Shown here in pieces: positions 8,013-17,137 of a stretch of 64,000 nt of DNA; positions within the stretch are counted from its first letter, which is position 1; the number at the start of each line of letters is the position of its first letter. Under the pieces are notes generated by a model that saw only the letters and a program-made list of their open reading frames with translations, was not told the origin of the DNA and searched no databases. Source of the stretch: Sphaerisporangium perillae (GTDB lineage Bacteria > Actinomycetota > Actinomycetes > Streptosporangiales > Streptosporangiaceae); NCBI RefSeq assembly GCF_023276435.1, contig NZ_JALLPO010000026.1, forward strand, positions 88,349-152,348, read 5' to 3'. A program made the position numbers and the translations under genes.

Positions 8013-9827
8013 ATGGCCAGTAGAGCAAGCACGGAAAGGGCGCCGGCGCGCGTCACACCGACGCGCCATCTTGTGCGGCCGGAACTCAAGCGCGAGTTGT
8101 GGCTCAGCATCGCGATCGTGACCCTGGCGGTCGCCGTTCCGCTCGTCGCCGGCAGCACCTACTGGCTGCAGGCCATGCTGCTCGCCAACGTCTATCTGGT
8201 CGCCGCCTCCGGACTCAACATCCTTCGTTCGCAGGCCGAGCAGATGTCCTTCGGCCAGGGCGCCGTCCTCGGTGTCTCGGCCTACACGATGGCGCTGGCC
8301 GTCGGTGTCTGGGGCCTGTCGCCCCTCAACGGCGTGCTGCTCGGGTTCACGGCGGGCATGATGGCGGGGCTGCTCATGTCCCTGCCCTCTCTCAGGGTTC
8401 AGGGATACTACCTCGGGCTCGTCACCATGGCCGGAGCGCTGGCCCTGCCCGAGGTGTTCTTCCTGTTCGAGGACCAGACCCGGGCGACGACGGGGGTGAA
8501 CGTACTCCCTTCGGCGATCAACGACATCGCGTTCTGGCAGGTCGACTGGCTGACCATCGTGATCCTCGCCTGTTCGATCGGCTCGCTCGTGCTGACCGGT
8601 GTCGTGCGGTCCTCGAGATTCGGCAGGCAGTTGCGGGTCGCGGGCGCGAGCCCGGAGGCGGCGGCCACGCTGGGCCTGAGGTCGGGGCGACTGCGACTGC
8701 TGGCCTTCGGGCTGGCCTCCGTCTGCGCCTCACTGGCCGGGGTTCTCTACGTCCTGCTCATCCAGTACGTGGCTCCCGGCTCCTTCACCCTGTCCCTGTC
8801 GATCCTGCTCTATTTCGTGGTCGTCATCGGCGGGGCCGGAACGATCGCGGGGCCGATCGCTGGCGTCGTGGTGCTCTACGTCGTTCCGGAGGTGGGGCTG
8901 GTGAGTCTGCTCGACTACCGGCTCCTGATCTACGGCGCGATCGCGTACACCGTGATCTTCCTGATGCCCGACGGCGTCGTCGGCGGGCTGCGGCGCATCG
9001 CCTCGTCGCTGCGGAAGAAGGCCGAGCCCGGTGGGGGCATCGCCCTGGCGGCGCTGCTGGCGAACGCCCCCCCGGCCGGGGCCCCGGCTCGGGCCGGAAC
9101 CGGCGAGACCGGTGCGCCCCTGCTGAAGGCCGAGAACCTCAGCGCTCGCTTCGGGCGGGTGCAGGCGCTCGACGGCATCTCGATCGAGATCGGGCGCGGC
9201 GAGGTCCACGCCATCGTCGGGCCCAACGGCTCCGGTAAGACGACATTGCTCAACGCGCTGTCGGGCCTGGTCACCGTCGATCAGGGCACGGTCTGGTTCA
9301 ACGGCGAGGACATCACCCCGGTGAACGCCGGCGGCCGGGCCGCCCGCGGCCTGGGGAGGACCTTCCAGACCCCTCGGGTCTTCAGCGACATGACGGTCTG
9401 GGAGAACGTGGATTGCGGCCCCTCGCGGAAAGGGGCGTCGACGGACTGGATCGAGAAAGCCCTGGAGGGCGTGCGCGCGCAGTGGGACGGCATCGCGGCT
9501 CACACCTTGCCGCACGGCCAGCGCCGCTCCCTGGAGATCGCGCGGGCCCTGCATCGCGCCCCCACGCTGCTGGCGCTTGACGAGCCGGCCGCAGGCCTGT
9601 CACCCGCCGAACGGCAGGAGCTCAGTTCGCTGCTTCGAGCCGTCGTGGCGGCGACCGGAGCCTCCGTGGTGATGGTCGAGCATGACCTGGAACTGGTGTG
9701 GAACGCGGCCGACTTCATCTCCGTCGTCGACGCCGGCAAGGTCCTCGTCACTGGCCGACCCGCCGATATCCGGCACATGCCGGAGATCAGGCGACTGTTC
9801 GCGGGAGTCACCGATGTTCCTGGCTAA
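8013..9827 (+). CDS. Fused ABC permease-ATPase (LivM-LivG)
   Basis: A 604-residue fusion of two importer subunits that are separate in E. coli. Residues ~25-325 are a LivM-type permease (GLNILRSQAEQMSFGQGA, multiple membrane spans, ending near FLMPDGVVGGLRRI). A Pro/Ala/Gly-rich linker (~335-370) joins it to a LivG-type ATPase (~370-604) with Walker A GPNGSGKTT at about residue 403, a divergent signature LPHGQRRSLEIARAL in place of LSGGQ, and Walker B LLALDEPAAGLSP. This tethered arrangement fixes one LivM to one LivG. The gene overlaps livF by 14 bases. Confidence 0.9.
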   Translation: MASRASTERAPARVTPTRHLVRPELKRELWLSIAIVTLAVAVPLVAGSTYWLQAMLLANVYLVAASGLNILRSQAEQMSFGQGAVLGVSAYTMALAVGVWGLSPLNGVLLGFTAGMMAGLLMSLPSLRVQGYYLGLVTMAGALALPEVFFLFEDQTRATTGVNVLPSAINDIAFWQVDWLTIVILACSIGSLVLTGVVRSSRFGRQLRVAGASPEAAATLGLRSGRLRLLAFGLASVCASLAGVLYVLLIQYVAPGSFTLSLSILLYFVVVIGGAGTIAGPIAGVVVLYVVPEVGLVSLLDYRLLIYGAIAYTVIFLMPDGVVGGLRRIASSLRKKAEPGGGIALAALLANAPPAGAPARAGTGETGAPLLKAENLSARFGRVQALDGISIEIGRGEVHAIVGPNGSGKTTLLNALSGLVTVDQGTVWFNGEDITPVNAGGRAARGLGRTFQTPRVFSDMTVWENVDCGPSRKGASTDWIEKALEGVRAQWDGIAAHTLPHGQRRSLEIARALHRAPTLLALDEPAAGLSPAERQELSSLLRAVVAATGASVVMVEHDLELVWNAADFISVVDAGKVLVTGRPADIRHMPEIRRLFAGVTDVPG

Positions 9828-10530
9828 GAACCTCCACGCCGGCTATGGGCGGATGACGGTGCTGCGTGACGTCAGCCTCACCGTGGCCCCAGGAGAGATC
9901 GTTCTCGTACTGGGTCCGAACGGGGCGGGCAAGAGCACGCTGATGAGAGCCCTGTCCGGGCTGATCCCGCTGCAGCAGGGGCAGCTCGAGCTCCAGGGGA
10001 CCGTCGTCACCGGGCGGAGCGTGGAGCAGCTGGCCCAGCGTGGCCTGCGGCATGTGCTGGAAGGGCATCGCGTCTTTCCGGAACTGTCGGTGCAGGACAA
10101 CGTGAGGCTCGGGCAGATCGCCCGCCGGCGCGCCGATCGGCTGCCCGACGCCGACATCCTGAAGCGGGCCTTCGAGATGTTCCCGATCCTGGGCGAGAAG
10201 CGGCACCTGCTCGCGCGCAGCCTCTCCGGCGGCCAGCAGCAGATGCTGGCCCTGGTCCAGGCATGGGCGGCCCAGCCGAGCTTCCTGCTCTGCGACGAGC
10301 CGTCGCTCGGGCTGGCGCAGTCCTTGATCCCGGAGATCCTGCGCTTCTTCCAGGAGCGCGCGAGCGAGGGCATGGGGATCGTTCTCGTGGAACAGCTCGT
10401 CGAGCAGCCGCTGAGAGTGGCCGACACGGTCGTCGTGCTGCGTCAGGGGCAGGTCGTGGCGCAGGGCAAGGCCGACGGCTTCACCGACGCCGCCGCGGTC
10501 GCGGAACTCATGCTCGGAGACCGCCCTTAA
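9814..10530 (+). CDS. livF: ABC transporter ATP-binding protein LivF
   Basis: A 238-residue ATPase with Walker A GPNGAGKST at about residue 34, Q-loop region downstream, signature SLSGGQQQMLALVQAW, and Walker B FLLCDEPSLGLAQ. Start ATG 9814 has GGGAG at 9803-9807 and lies inside the end of the fused LivM-LivG gene, so translation is coupled. It would pair with the LivG domain of the fusion as the second nucleotide-binding subunit of the importer. Confidence 0.92.
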   Translation: MFLAKNLHAGYGRMTVLRDVSLTVAPGEIVLVLGPNGAGKSTLMRALSGLIPLQQGQLELQGTVVTGRSVEQLAQRGLRHVLEGHRVFPELSVQDNVRLGQIARRRADRLPDADILKRAFEMFPILGEKRHLLARSLSGGQQQMLALVQAWAAQPSFLLCDEPSLGLAQSLIPEILRFFQERASEGMGIVLVEQLVEQPLRVADTVVVLRQGQVVAQGKADGFTDAAAVAELMLGDRP

Positions 10531-10573
10531 GTCCTTGACCGTCTCAACCGGTCAGAAGATCGAGGAGGAAATC

Positions 10574-11344
10574 ATGGTCGGGACGAACACGGCGCCGCGC
10601 TGTGCGGTGGTGACGGGTGGTGCCCGGGGCATCGGAGCGGCGATCGTGCGTGAGCTCGGCGCCCGTGGCGTGCACGTCGTCGTGGTGGACGTCGACGATC
10701 AGGCGCTGAAGGCGTGCGAAGCAGAGGAACGGCCGGCCGGGAGCAGCGTCCGATGCGTCAAGGCGGATGTGTCCCAGGAGGCCGACTGGAGGCGGGTGCT
10801 GGAGCTGGCCCGGTCGGCTTTCGGGCCGGTCGGCGTCCTCGTCAACAACGCGGGAATCTCCCCCAAACGGGACGGAAAGAAGATCCCTGCGAGCGAGATG
10901 CCGCTGGAGGAGTGGCACCAGGTCCTGGCGGTCAACCTCACCGGTGCCTTCATCGGGTCGAAGCTGGTGTTCCCGGACATGCGTGATATGGGATGGGGCC
11001 GGATCGTCAACATCGCATCCCAGGCGGCCAGGACGGGTGCGAGGGTCGCGGGTGTCCACTACGGCGCCTCCAAGGCCGGGCTTCTCGGCCTGACCCGCAC
11101 GCTGGCCTACGAATACGGCCCGTACGGCGTCACCGTGAACGCCGTGACGCCGGGGCGGATTCTGACCCCGATGGCCTTGGGCGTCGATGACCATGTCAAC
11201 CAGACGTTCCTCGCGGACATCCCGATCGGACGGCTCGGGACCCCGGAGGACATGGCGAGCGTCGTGGGCTTCCTGGCGTCGGACGAAGCAGGCTTCGTGA
11301 CCGGCGCGACGATCGATGCCAATGGCGGCAGCTACATGGGTTGA
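10574..11344 (+). CDS. SDR family oxidoreductase
   Basis: A 256-residue classical short-chain dehydrogenase, FabG-like in length. Motifs are TGGARGIGAA (NAD(P) binding), VNNAGIS, the catalytic Ser region NIASQAART and YGASKAG. VVVDVDDQ after the second strand has an acidic residue, favouring NAD over NADP. Start ATG 10574 has a strong GAGGAGGAA site. It lies 43 bases after livF in the same direction and probably oxidises a hydroxy intermediate of the imported substrate. Confidence 0.9.
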   Translation: MVGTNTAPRCAVVTGGARGIGAAIVRELGARGVHVVVVDVDDQALKACEAEERPAGSSVRCVKADVSQEADWRRVLELARSAFGPVGVLVNNAGISPKRDGKKIPASEMPLEEWHQVLAVNLTGAFIGSKLVFPDMRDMGWGRIVNIASQAARTGARVAGVHYGASKAGLLGLTRTLAYEYGPYGVTVNAVTPGRILTPMALGVDDHVNQTFLADIPIGRLGTPEDMASVVGFLASDEAGFVTGATIDANGGSYMG

Positions 11345-11607
11345 CCGCTCTCCCCGCGGTCGTGACACGCCGCCGCGATTCGTGACGTCCACGTCCAACA
11401 GCCCCAAACCCTGACAAATCATCCGAGACGGGTCGACAGCGACCATATAGCCACGTAATCATTGCCATGATTCACAGGATAGTCGCCGCCGTCGTGCGTC
11501 TCGATGGGGTGACGGCGCGGATCGCGGAGCCTGGGAGGCGGATGTGCCGCTCGGGAACCGGCCGCGCTCGCCCCATGACTGCTCGATACGGATTTACGGA
11601 GGAACAG

Positions 11608-13515
11608 GTGCAATCGACCGACAGGCTGGACGAGGCGACTATCCGCGCATCCCTTGACCGCGCCAATCTGAACGTCCTTCGGATGGCTCTGCTGCAGGCC
11701 ACCGGCGATCCCGCTTTGGCGAAGATGAAGGTCGACCAGGTCCCGATGCGAGGGGGTGCCTTCGTCGGATACCTCCTGGCCGAAGAGCACCATCAGGAGG
11801 TGCGGGACAAGGCGCTGAGCTTTCTTCTCAACCGTCCGGCCGTGGCGCCGGCGCCACGGCCGGACGACGACGAGCTGCGCACGATGATGGGCCTGCTCAC
11901 CGGTGATGAGCTCACCGAGCGGGCCTACCGCTTCGGCCGGGAGGAACTGGCGCTCGATGACTTCCCGCGCGAGGCGCGATGGACGGGCGAGAGGCCGGAC
12001 GCGGCATCGGACTGCACGGTCCTGATCATCGGAGCCGGAGCGAGCGGCATCTGCGCGGGCATCCAGTTCGAGCGCCTCGGCATCCCCTACACGATCGTCG
12101 AGCGACAGGGCGACCTGGGCGGCACCTGGAACCTCAACCGGTACCCGGACGCTCGCGTCGACACCAGCAGCTACCTCTACCAGTTCAAGTTCGAGAAGAA
12201 CTATCCGTGGCCGGAGTACTTCGCCTCCCAGGTGGAGGTGAAGCGCTACCTGGAGTACATCGCCAAGAAGTACGGCGTCTACGACAAGATCCAGTTCAAC
12301 GTCGAGGTCACCAAGGCGCTGTTCGACGAGGACGATCGCACGTGGAAGGTGGAGGCCACCGGCGCGGACGGCGGATCGCGAGCGCTCGAGGCGAACGTCG
12401 TGATCAGCGCGGCGGGCATGTTCAGCACGCCCAAGTTCCCCGACATCACCGGAATCGGCGACCTCGAAGGGCGCCTGTTCCATACGACGGCGTGGGACGA
12501 CTCCTACGACGCCACCGGCCAGCGGATCGCGGTGATCGGGAACGGCTCGACGGGCGTGCAACTCGTGCCCAAGCTGGCGGAGACCGCCGAACTCGTCGTC
12601 GCCTTCCAGCGGACTCCTCAGTGGATCTCTCCGATGGAGGGATACCGCGAGCTCATCACGCCCGAGGTGCGATGGCTGTTCGAGAACGTGCCCTTCTACT
12701 GGAACTGGTTCTGCTACTCCGCGCAGGTCACGAGCTCAGGACTGCAGGGCGCGCAGGTGTACGACCGGGAGTGGCAGAAGACCCACGGCGGGATCAGCGA
12801 GCGCAACGACGGCCTGCGACGCAGCCTCACCGAATACATCCGCGGCAAGGTGGGACACGACCCCGAGCTGTTCGCCAGGTGCGTGCCCGACTACGCGCCG
12901 CTGGCCCGCCGGCTCGTCGTCGACAACGGGTGGTACGACGCGCTGCTCCGCGACAACGTGGAACTGGTGACCGAGGGCATCGACAGGATCACCGCCCAGG
13001 GCATCCAGACGGTCGACGGGTACGAGCACAAGGTCGACGCCATCGTGTTCGCCTCCGGATTCGAGGTCACCAAGTACCTGTGGCCTACCGACTATGTGGG
13101 GCGCGGCGGCGTGCACATGGAAGACCTCTGGGAGAAGGACGGACCTCGCGCCTACCTGGGCCTGACGGTGCCGGGCTTCCCGAACCTGTTCATCTTCTAC
13201 GGGCCGAACTCCCAGCCGCGAGCGGGCGCGTTCCTGTCCTGGGTCGAGATCTGGGCCCGCTACTCGGCGCAGGCGGTCGTCGCGATGATCGAGGGGGGCA
13301 AGCGGACGATCGAGGTGAAGCAGGAGGTCTTCGCGGACTACAACGCCCGCCTGGACGAGGTCACCAAGGACCGCATCTGGGAGAAGGAGGGGCCGGCCGG
13401 CAAGAACTACTACGTCAACAAGTTCGGCCGCCAGAACGTGAACCTGCCGTGGGACAACGACGAGTACTTCCTGATGGTCGAGTCTCCCGACCTCGGTGAC
13501 TTCATCCTGCGATAG
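11608..13515 (+). CDS. Flavin-containing monooxygenase, probable Baeyer-Villiger type
   Basis: A 635-residue NAD(P)H- and FAD-dependent monooxygenase. After a helical N-terminal extension of ~130 residues, the FAD Rossmann motif IIGAGASGICAG starts at about residue 142, and a second dinucleotide motif VIGNGSTGVQ follows. Between them LEGRLFHTTAWDD fits the BVMO fingerprint FxGxxxHxxxW with Leu in the first position. Start GTG 11608 is set by GGAGGA at 11598-11603; upstream ATGs at 11467 and 11575 lack a site. The long N-terminal extension resembles cyclododecanone/steroid-type BVMOs. It would turn a cyclic ketone into a lactone or a ketone into an ester; the substrate is inference from the neighbours. 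Confidence 0.85.
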   Translation: MQSTDRLDEATIRASLDRANLNVLRMALLQATGDPALAKMKVDQVPMRGGAFVGYLLAEEHHQEVRDKALSFLLNRPAVAPAPRPDDDELRTMMGLLTGDELTERAYRFGREELALDDFPREARWTGERPDAASDCTVLIIGAGASGICAGIQFERLGIPYTIVERQGDLGGTWNLNRYPDARVDTSSYLYQFKFEKNYPWPEYFASQVEVKRYLEYIAKKYGVYDKIQFNVEVTKALFDEDDRTWKVEATGADGGSRALEANVVISAAGMFSTPKFPDITGIGDLEGRLFHTTAWDDSYDATGQRIAVIGNGSTGVQLVPKLAETAELVVAFQRTPQWISPMEGYRELITPEVRWLFENVPFYWNWFCYSAQVTSSGLQGAQVYDREWQKTHGGISERNDGLRRSLTEYIRGKVGHDPELFARCVPDYAPLARRLVVDNGWYDALLRDNVELVTEGIDRITAQGIQTVDGYEHKVDAIVFASGFEVTKYLWPTDYVGRGGVHMEDLWEKDGPRAYLGLTVPGFPNLFIFYGPNSQPRAGAFLSWVEIWARYSAQAVVAMIEGGKRTIEVKQEVFADYNARLDEVTKDRIWEKEGPAGKNYYVNKFGRQNVNLPWDNDEYFLMVESPDLGDFILR

Positions 13516-13518
13516 CCG

Positions 13519-13559
13519 CGCGACGCGGGCCGGCCGGTCACGGCGGGCACCGCGTCGCG
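13519..13559 (+). terminator. Hairpin after the monooxygenase gene
   Basis: CGCGACGCGG (13519-13528) pairs with CCGCGTCGCG (13550-13559) around a 21-base loop, immediately after the monooxygenase stop. The loop is long and there is no T-tract, so it may be only a partial terminator. Confidence 0.4.
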
Positions 13560-13622
13560 GTCACGGGGCGGGTGCCGCGAACCAGCCCACAGATCCGTTC
13601 CGGCCCCGGAAGGAGCCGCTTG

Positions 13623-14429
13623 ATGAAAGGGCGACCGCCTGAGATGAAGACGTTGATCATTGATCGTGCCGACGGGATCGCGACGGTGAGCCTCAACCGG
13701 CCGCCGGTCAACGCGGTGAACCGTCAGATGCAGCTGGAACTCCGCGAGGTTTTCGAGTCCTTGTCGGAGGACAGGCAGGTCGGCGCCGTGGTGCTCGCGG
13801 CGGAGGGCGATCGCGCGTTCTGTGGTGGCATCGACCTCAAGGAGACCGCGTCCGGCACCGCGGCGGCCGAGGACAGCTCCCTTCGGACCACCCTGAACCC
13901 CGGCTGGGAGTGGCGTGCCGCGCAACGCGCCATCCGGCACTGCGCCGTGCCGGTGATCGCCGCCGTCGAAAAGCCGGCCATCGGGGCCGGGTTCGGCCTC
14001 GTAGGCGTCTGCGACCTCATCATCGCCTCCGTCACGGCGACGTTCGGGCTGACGGAGATCAATGTCGGTCTCCTGGGCGGCGCGAGCAAGGCACTGCGGA
14101 TGCTCGGTCCGTACAAGACCCGGATGATGATGTTCACGGGACGGCTGCAACCGGCGCAGGAACTGTATCGGCTCGGCGCGGTGGAGGAACTGGTCGAGCC
14201 GGGCGAGGCGTTTCCCCGGGCCAAGGCCATCGCCGCCGAGATCGCAGGTAAGAGCCCGCTCGCCATACGACTGGCCAAGGAATCGATCCTGCGCATCGAG
14301 ACCGACGAGGTCGAGACGCAGTACAGAACCGAGTGGGACTACACGAACCGGTTGCGGGGCTTCCAGGACTCCCAGGAGGCCATGAACTCCTACCTGGAAA
14401 AACGCGAGCCAACCTGGACCTGGAGCTGA
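13623..14429 (+). CDS. Enoyl-CoA hydratase/isomerase family protein
   Basis: A 268-residue crotonase-fold protein. The two oxyanion-hole segments are AFCGGIDLKE and KPAIGAGFGLVGVCDL. The usual hydratase glutamates are not both obvious: the segment FGLTEINVGLLGG supplies one acidic residue, so it could be a hydratase, isomerase or CoA-ester hydrolase. Start ATG 13623 has GGAAGGAG (13608-13614) 8 bases upstream. It fits a beta-oxidation-like or ring-cleavage step on a CoA ester in this cluster. Confidence 0.85.
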   Translation: MKGRPPEMKTLIIDRADGIATVSLNRPPVNAVNRQMQLELREVFESLSEDRQVGAVVLAAEGDRAFCGGIDLKETASGTAAAEDSSLRTTLNPGWEWRAAQRAIRHCAVPVIAAVEKPAIGAGFGLVGVCDLIIASVTATFGLTEINVGLLGGASKALRMLGPYKTRMMMFTGRLQPAQELYRLGAVEELVEPGEAFPRAKAIAAEIAGKSPLAIRLAKESILRIETDEVETQYRTEWDYTNRLRGFQDSQEAMNSYLEKREPTWTWS

Positions 14430-14498
14430 CCGGCCGGATCGGCCGCCGCCGTAGGCATTTCCATTCGCCCCTCACGTGATGACAAGGTGCACAGAAAC

Positions 14499-15302
14499 AT
14501 GGTGAAGATACAGGACCGCAGTCCGGTGCCCGACTACGCCCAGCTCGGCTCCCTCGCGGGGCGCGGGTTCATCGTGGCCGGCGCGGGACAGGGGATCGGG
14601 CGCCAGACGTCGCACGCGCTGGCCGCGCTGGGAGCGAAGGTGCTCTGCGTGGACGTGGTGCCCGAGTTGGCCGAGGCGGTCGCGAAGGAGGTGGGAGGAG
14701 TCCCCCTCGTCGCCGACATGTGCGAGCGGCAGGGAGTGCGGCAGGCGCTCGACACCGCGCAGCAGTCGTTCGGCGGGCTCTCGGGCATCGTCGACATCAT
14801 CGGGCTCGCCCGCTTCGCCTACCTCGCGGACATGAACGATGACGACTGGGACTGGGCCCAGCACGTCAACCTCAAGCATGCTTTTCTGCTCGCGCAGATG
14901 GGCGGTGCGGCGCTCGCCGACGCTGGCGGTGGCAGCATCGTCTACATCGCCTCCGTGAGCGGCCTCGGCGCAGCGCAGCGGCATGCGGCCTACGGGGCGG
15001 CGAAGGCGGGACTGATCTCTCTGGTCAAGTCCGCCGCCGTCGAGTTCGGCGGGCGACAGGTGCGCTTCAACGCCGTCGCCCCCGGCGTCGTGTGGACTCC
15101 GCGCATCGGCGGCGCCATCGGCGAGGAGCGAAGGGCGCAGTGGTCGGCGCCCACTCCGCTCGGGCGGCTCGCGGAGCCGCGCGACATCGCGGCGGCGGCG
15201 TTGTTCCTGTCGTCGGACCTGGCGGGCTTCATCACCGGGCAGACCCTGGTCGTGGACGGCGGCCTACGCGAGAGATTCCCCTACCCGGTGGAGGAACTGT
15301 AG
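14499..15302 (+). CDS. SDR family oxidoreductase
   Basis: A 267-residue short-chain dehydrogenase with cofactor motif AGAGQGIGRQ (GAGQ in place of the usual TGxxxGIG start), the SVSGLG serine segment and active-site YGAAKAG. The NNAG motif is replaced by VDIIGLARFAY, a noticeable departure in the strand-4 region that normally stabilises the core; the fold still looks complete to the C-terminal TLVVDGGLRERFPYP. ATG 14499 is used; GTG 14487 in the same frame is possible. It belongs to the same + strand set as the hydratase upstream. Confidence 0.82.
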   Translation: MVKIQDRSPVPDYAQLGSLAGRGFIVAGAGQGIGRQTSHALAALGAKVLCVDVVPELAEAVAKEVGGVPLVADMCERQGVRQALDTAQQSFGGLSGIVDIIGLARFAYLADMNDDDWDWAQHVNLKHAFLLAQMGGAALADAGGGSIVYIASVSGLGAAQRHAAYGAAKAGLISLVKSAAVEFGGRQVRFNAVAPGVVWTPRIGGAIGEERRAQWSAPTPLGRLAEPRDIAAAALFLSSDLAGFITGQTLVVDGGLRERFPYPVEEL

Positions 15303-15375
15303 TCCCGGTGTGGATCGCCGACCCGCGTCGGCGGTGCCGGGCCACCCGTTACATCAGATCGAGAGGCACTCCAGG

Positions 15376-16173
15376 ATGACCAACTCACGATTCAGGCCGG
15401 GACGAGTGGCGATCGTCACCGGCGCGGCGCAGGGCCTGGGAAGGGCCATCGCGGAACGTCTGCTGAAAGAGGGGGTGGGCGTTCTTCTGGTCGACAGGAA
15501 CGGCGAGCAGTTGGACCGGACGGCGGCCGAGCTGGCAGGGCTGGGCAAGTGCGGCACGCTCGCGCTGGACGTGACCGAAGAGTCCGCGCCCGAGGCGATG
15601 CGCGAGCGGGCGATGGGAACGTTCGGGTCGATCGACATCCTGGTCAACAACGCCGGTGTCGCCGGTTCCCGTCCGGTGCACGAGATGGACGAACCGCGCT
15701 GGCGGCAGGTGCTCGAGGTCAACCTCAACGCGGTGTTCCGGGTGACCAAGGCGGTTCTACCGGCGATGATGGCGGCCGGCTACGGCCGGATCGTCAACAT
15801 GGCGTCGATGACCGGCCTCACCGGCTTTCGTGGCAGCTCGGACTACGCGGTGAGCAAGGCCGGGCTCATGGCCCTGACCAGGTCCTTGGCCGCGGACTAT
15901 GGTTCTTACGGGATCACGGCCAACGCCGTGGCCCCCGGCGCGATCCGTACCCCGCTGGCCGAGAAACTGCTGGCGACCCGTCCGAAGTGGTACGTACGCG
16001 GCAACCTCGAAATCAAGCCCGTCGAGCGGATCGGTGAGCCCGAGGACGTCGCCGCCGCCGTGGCGTACCTCACCTCGGACGAGGCCGGCTACGTGAGCGG
16101 GCACGTTCTCGTCGTCGACGGCGGACTCACGGCGACCCATTTCCTGCCCGACCACTTCAGCGACGAGGTCTAG
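15376..16173 (+). CDS. SDR family oxidoreductase (FabG-like)
   Basis: A 265-residue classical short-chain dehydrogenase with TGAAQGLGRA, VNNAGVAG, the NMASMTG serine segment and active-site YAVSKAG. VLLVDRNGEQ carries Asp at the end of strand 2, which suggests NAD. Start ATG 15376 follows CCAGG. It lies 73 bases after another SDR gene in the same direction, so two alcohol dehydrogenases are made side by side, perhaps for different intermediates or stereoisomers. Confidence 0.88.
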   Translation: MTNSRFRPGRVAIVTGAAQGLGRAIAERLLKEGVGVLLVDRNGEQLDRTAAELAGLGKCGTLALDVTEESAPEAMRERAMGTFGSIDILVNNAGVAGSRPVHEMDEPRWRQVLEVNLNAVFRVTKAVLPAMMAAGYGRIVNMASMTGLTGFRGSSDYAVSKAGLMALTRSLAADYGSYGITANAVAPGAIRTPLAEKLLATRPKWYVRGNLEIKPVERIGEPEDVAAAVAYLTSDEAGYVSGHVLVVDGGLTATHFLPDHFSDEV

Positions 16174-16176
16174 GTC

Positions 16177-16200
16177 TCTGTCGCCTGGCCGTGCGACAGA
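16177..16200 (+). terminator. Short perfect hairpin between SDR and cyclase genes
   Basis: TCTGTCGC (16177-16184) and GCGACAGA (16193-16200) form a perfect 8-bp stem with an 8-base loop, 4 bases after the SDR stop. It could attenuate transcription into the cyclase gene; there is no T-tract. Confidence 0.4.
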
Positions 16201-16236
16201 CGCCGGCTCGCGTCAGGACGATGAGCGGAGGTTCCC

Positions 16237-17124
16237 ATGATGAAATACACCGACCTGCCCGGCGGTGATGCGAAGGGCGTGTTCGGACAGGAGGACGTGC
16301 TCGGCACCCTGAACCTGCAGACCGCGGACGCCATCCGGCATGCGGCGGGTCTCGTCAGGACCGGCGAGGTCTTCAGCCTCAACGCACCACTCGATTGGCC
16401 CGACCCGCCGCTGTTCAACCGGCAGGCCGTCCGGCACACCGTCTACCGCACCGATATGGGCAACCGCGACGATTTCCTGGACGGGTTCTATCCCCAGGCG
16501 TCGTCACAGTGGGACGGGTTCCTGCACATCACCGATCCGGAGACCGGCTCCTACAACCATCTGCCGCCGGGCAGGCTGGGGATCGAGTCGTGGGCCGCGC
16601 GTGGCATCGCGGGCCGGGGCGTCCTGCTCGACGTCGACCGTCACCTACGCGACCAGGGGCGGCCGCTACATTGGCGGAGGAGAACCGAGATCACCGTTGA
16701 GGATCTGGAGGCCACGCGGGCGAGCGCGGGCGTCGAGAAGCGCCGGGGCGACATCGTGCTGATCCGCACAGGCTGGGTCACCGGCTACAACGCCGCCACC
16801 GAGGCGGAGCGGCAAGCCGTCCGCACGGATCCGGACTCGCCGGGGCTCTCGGGCGGGGACGCGATGGCGGAGTACCTGTGGGACTGGGGCGTCAGCGCGA
16901 TCGCCGCGGACAACATCGGGCTGGAGCCTCTGCCACTGGAGGCTGATCTCCTCCACTACAAGCTGCTGTGCCGCCTCGGAATGCCGATCGGAGAACTCTG
17001 GTGGCTCGATGAGCTCGCCGAGCACTCGCTGGGAGACCGACGGTATGAGCACCTGCTGGTGTCGGCTCCGCTCAACCTCACAGGAGGCGTCGGCTCGCCG
17101 GCCAACGCTCTCGCGCTGAAGTGA
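16237..17124 (+). CDS. Cyclase-family hydrolase (kynurenine formamidase-like fold)
   Basis: A 295-residue protein resembling the PF04199 cyclase family of metal-dependent hydrolases. Consistent features are VFSLNAPLDWPDPP near the N-terminus, SQWDGFLHI in place of the usual HxGTHxDxPxH metal motif, a later GDIVLIRTGWV strand, and DNIGLEPLP near the C-terminus. Loss of the standard HxGTHxD histidines means metal binding and activity may differ from true formamidases; the same substitution is known in the larger actinobacterial subgroup. Start ATG 16237 follows GGAGG at 16227-16231. It could open a lactone or ring product of the monooxygenase, which is inference. Confidence 0.75.
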   Translation: MMKYTDLPGGDAKGVFGQEDVLGTLNLQTADAIRHAAGLVRTGEVFSLNAPLDWPDPPLFNRQAVRHTVYRTDMGNRDDFLDGFYPQASSQWDGFLHITDPETGSYNHLPPGRLGIESWAARGIAGRGVLLDVDRHLRDQGRPLHWRRRTEITVEDLEATRASAGVEKRRGDIVLIRTGWVTGYNAATEAERQAVRTDPDSPGLSGGDAMAEYLWDWGVSAIAADNIGLEPLPLEADLLHYKLLCRLGMPIGELWWLDELAEHSLGDRRYEHLLVSAPLNLTGGVGSPANALALK

Positions 17125-17137
17125 AGCGGTTGCGGCC

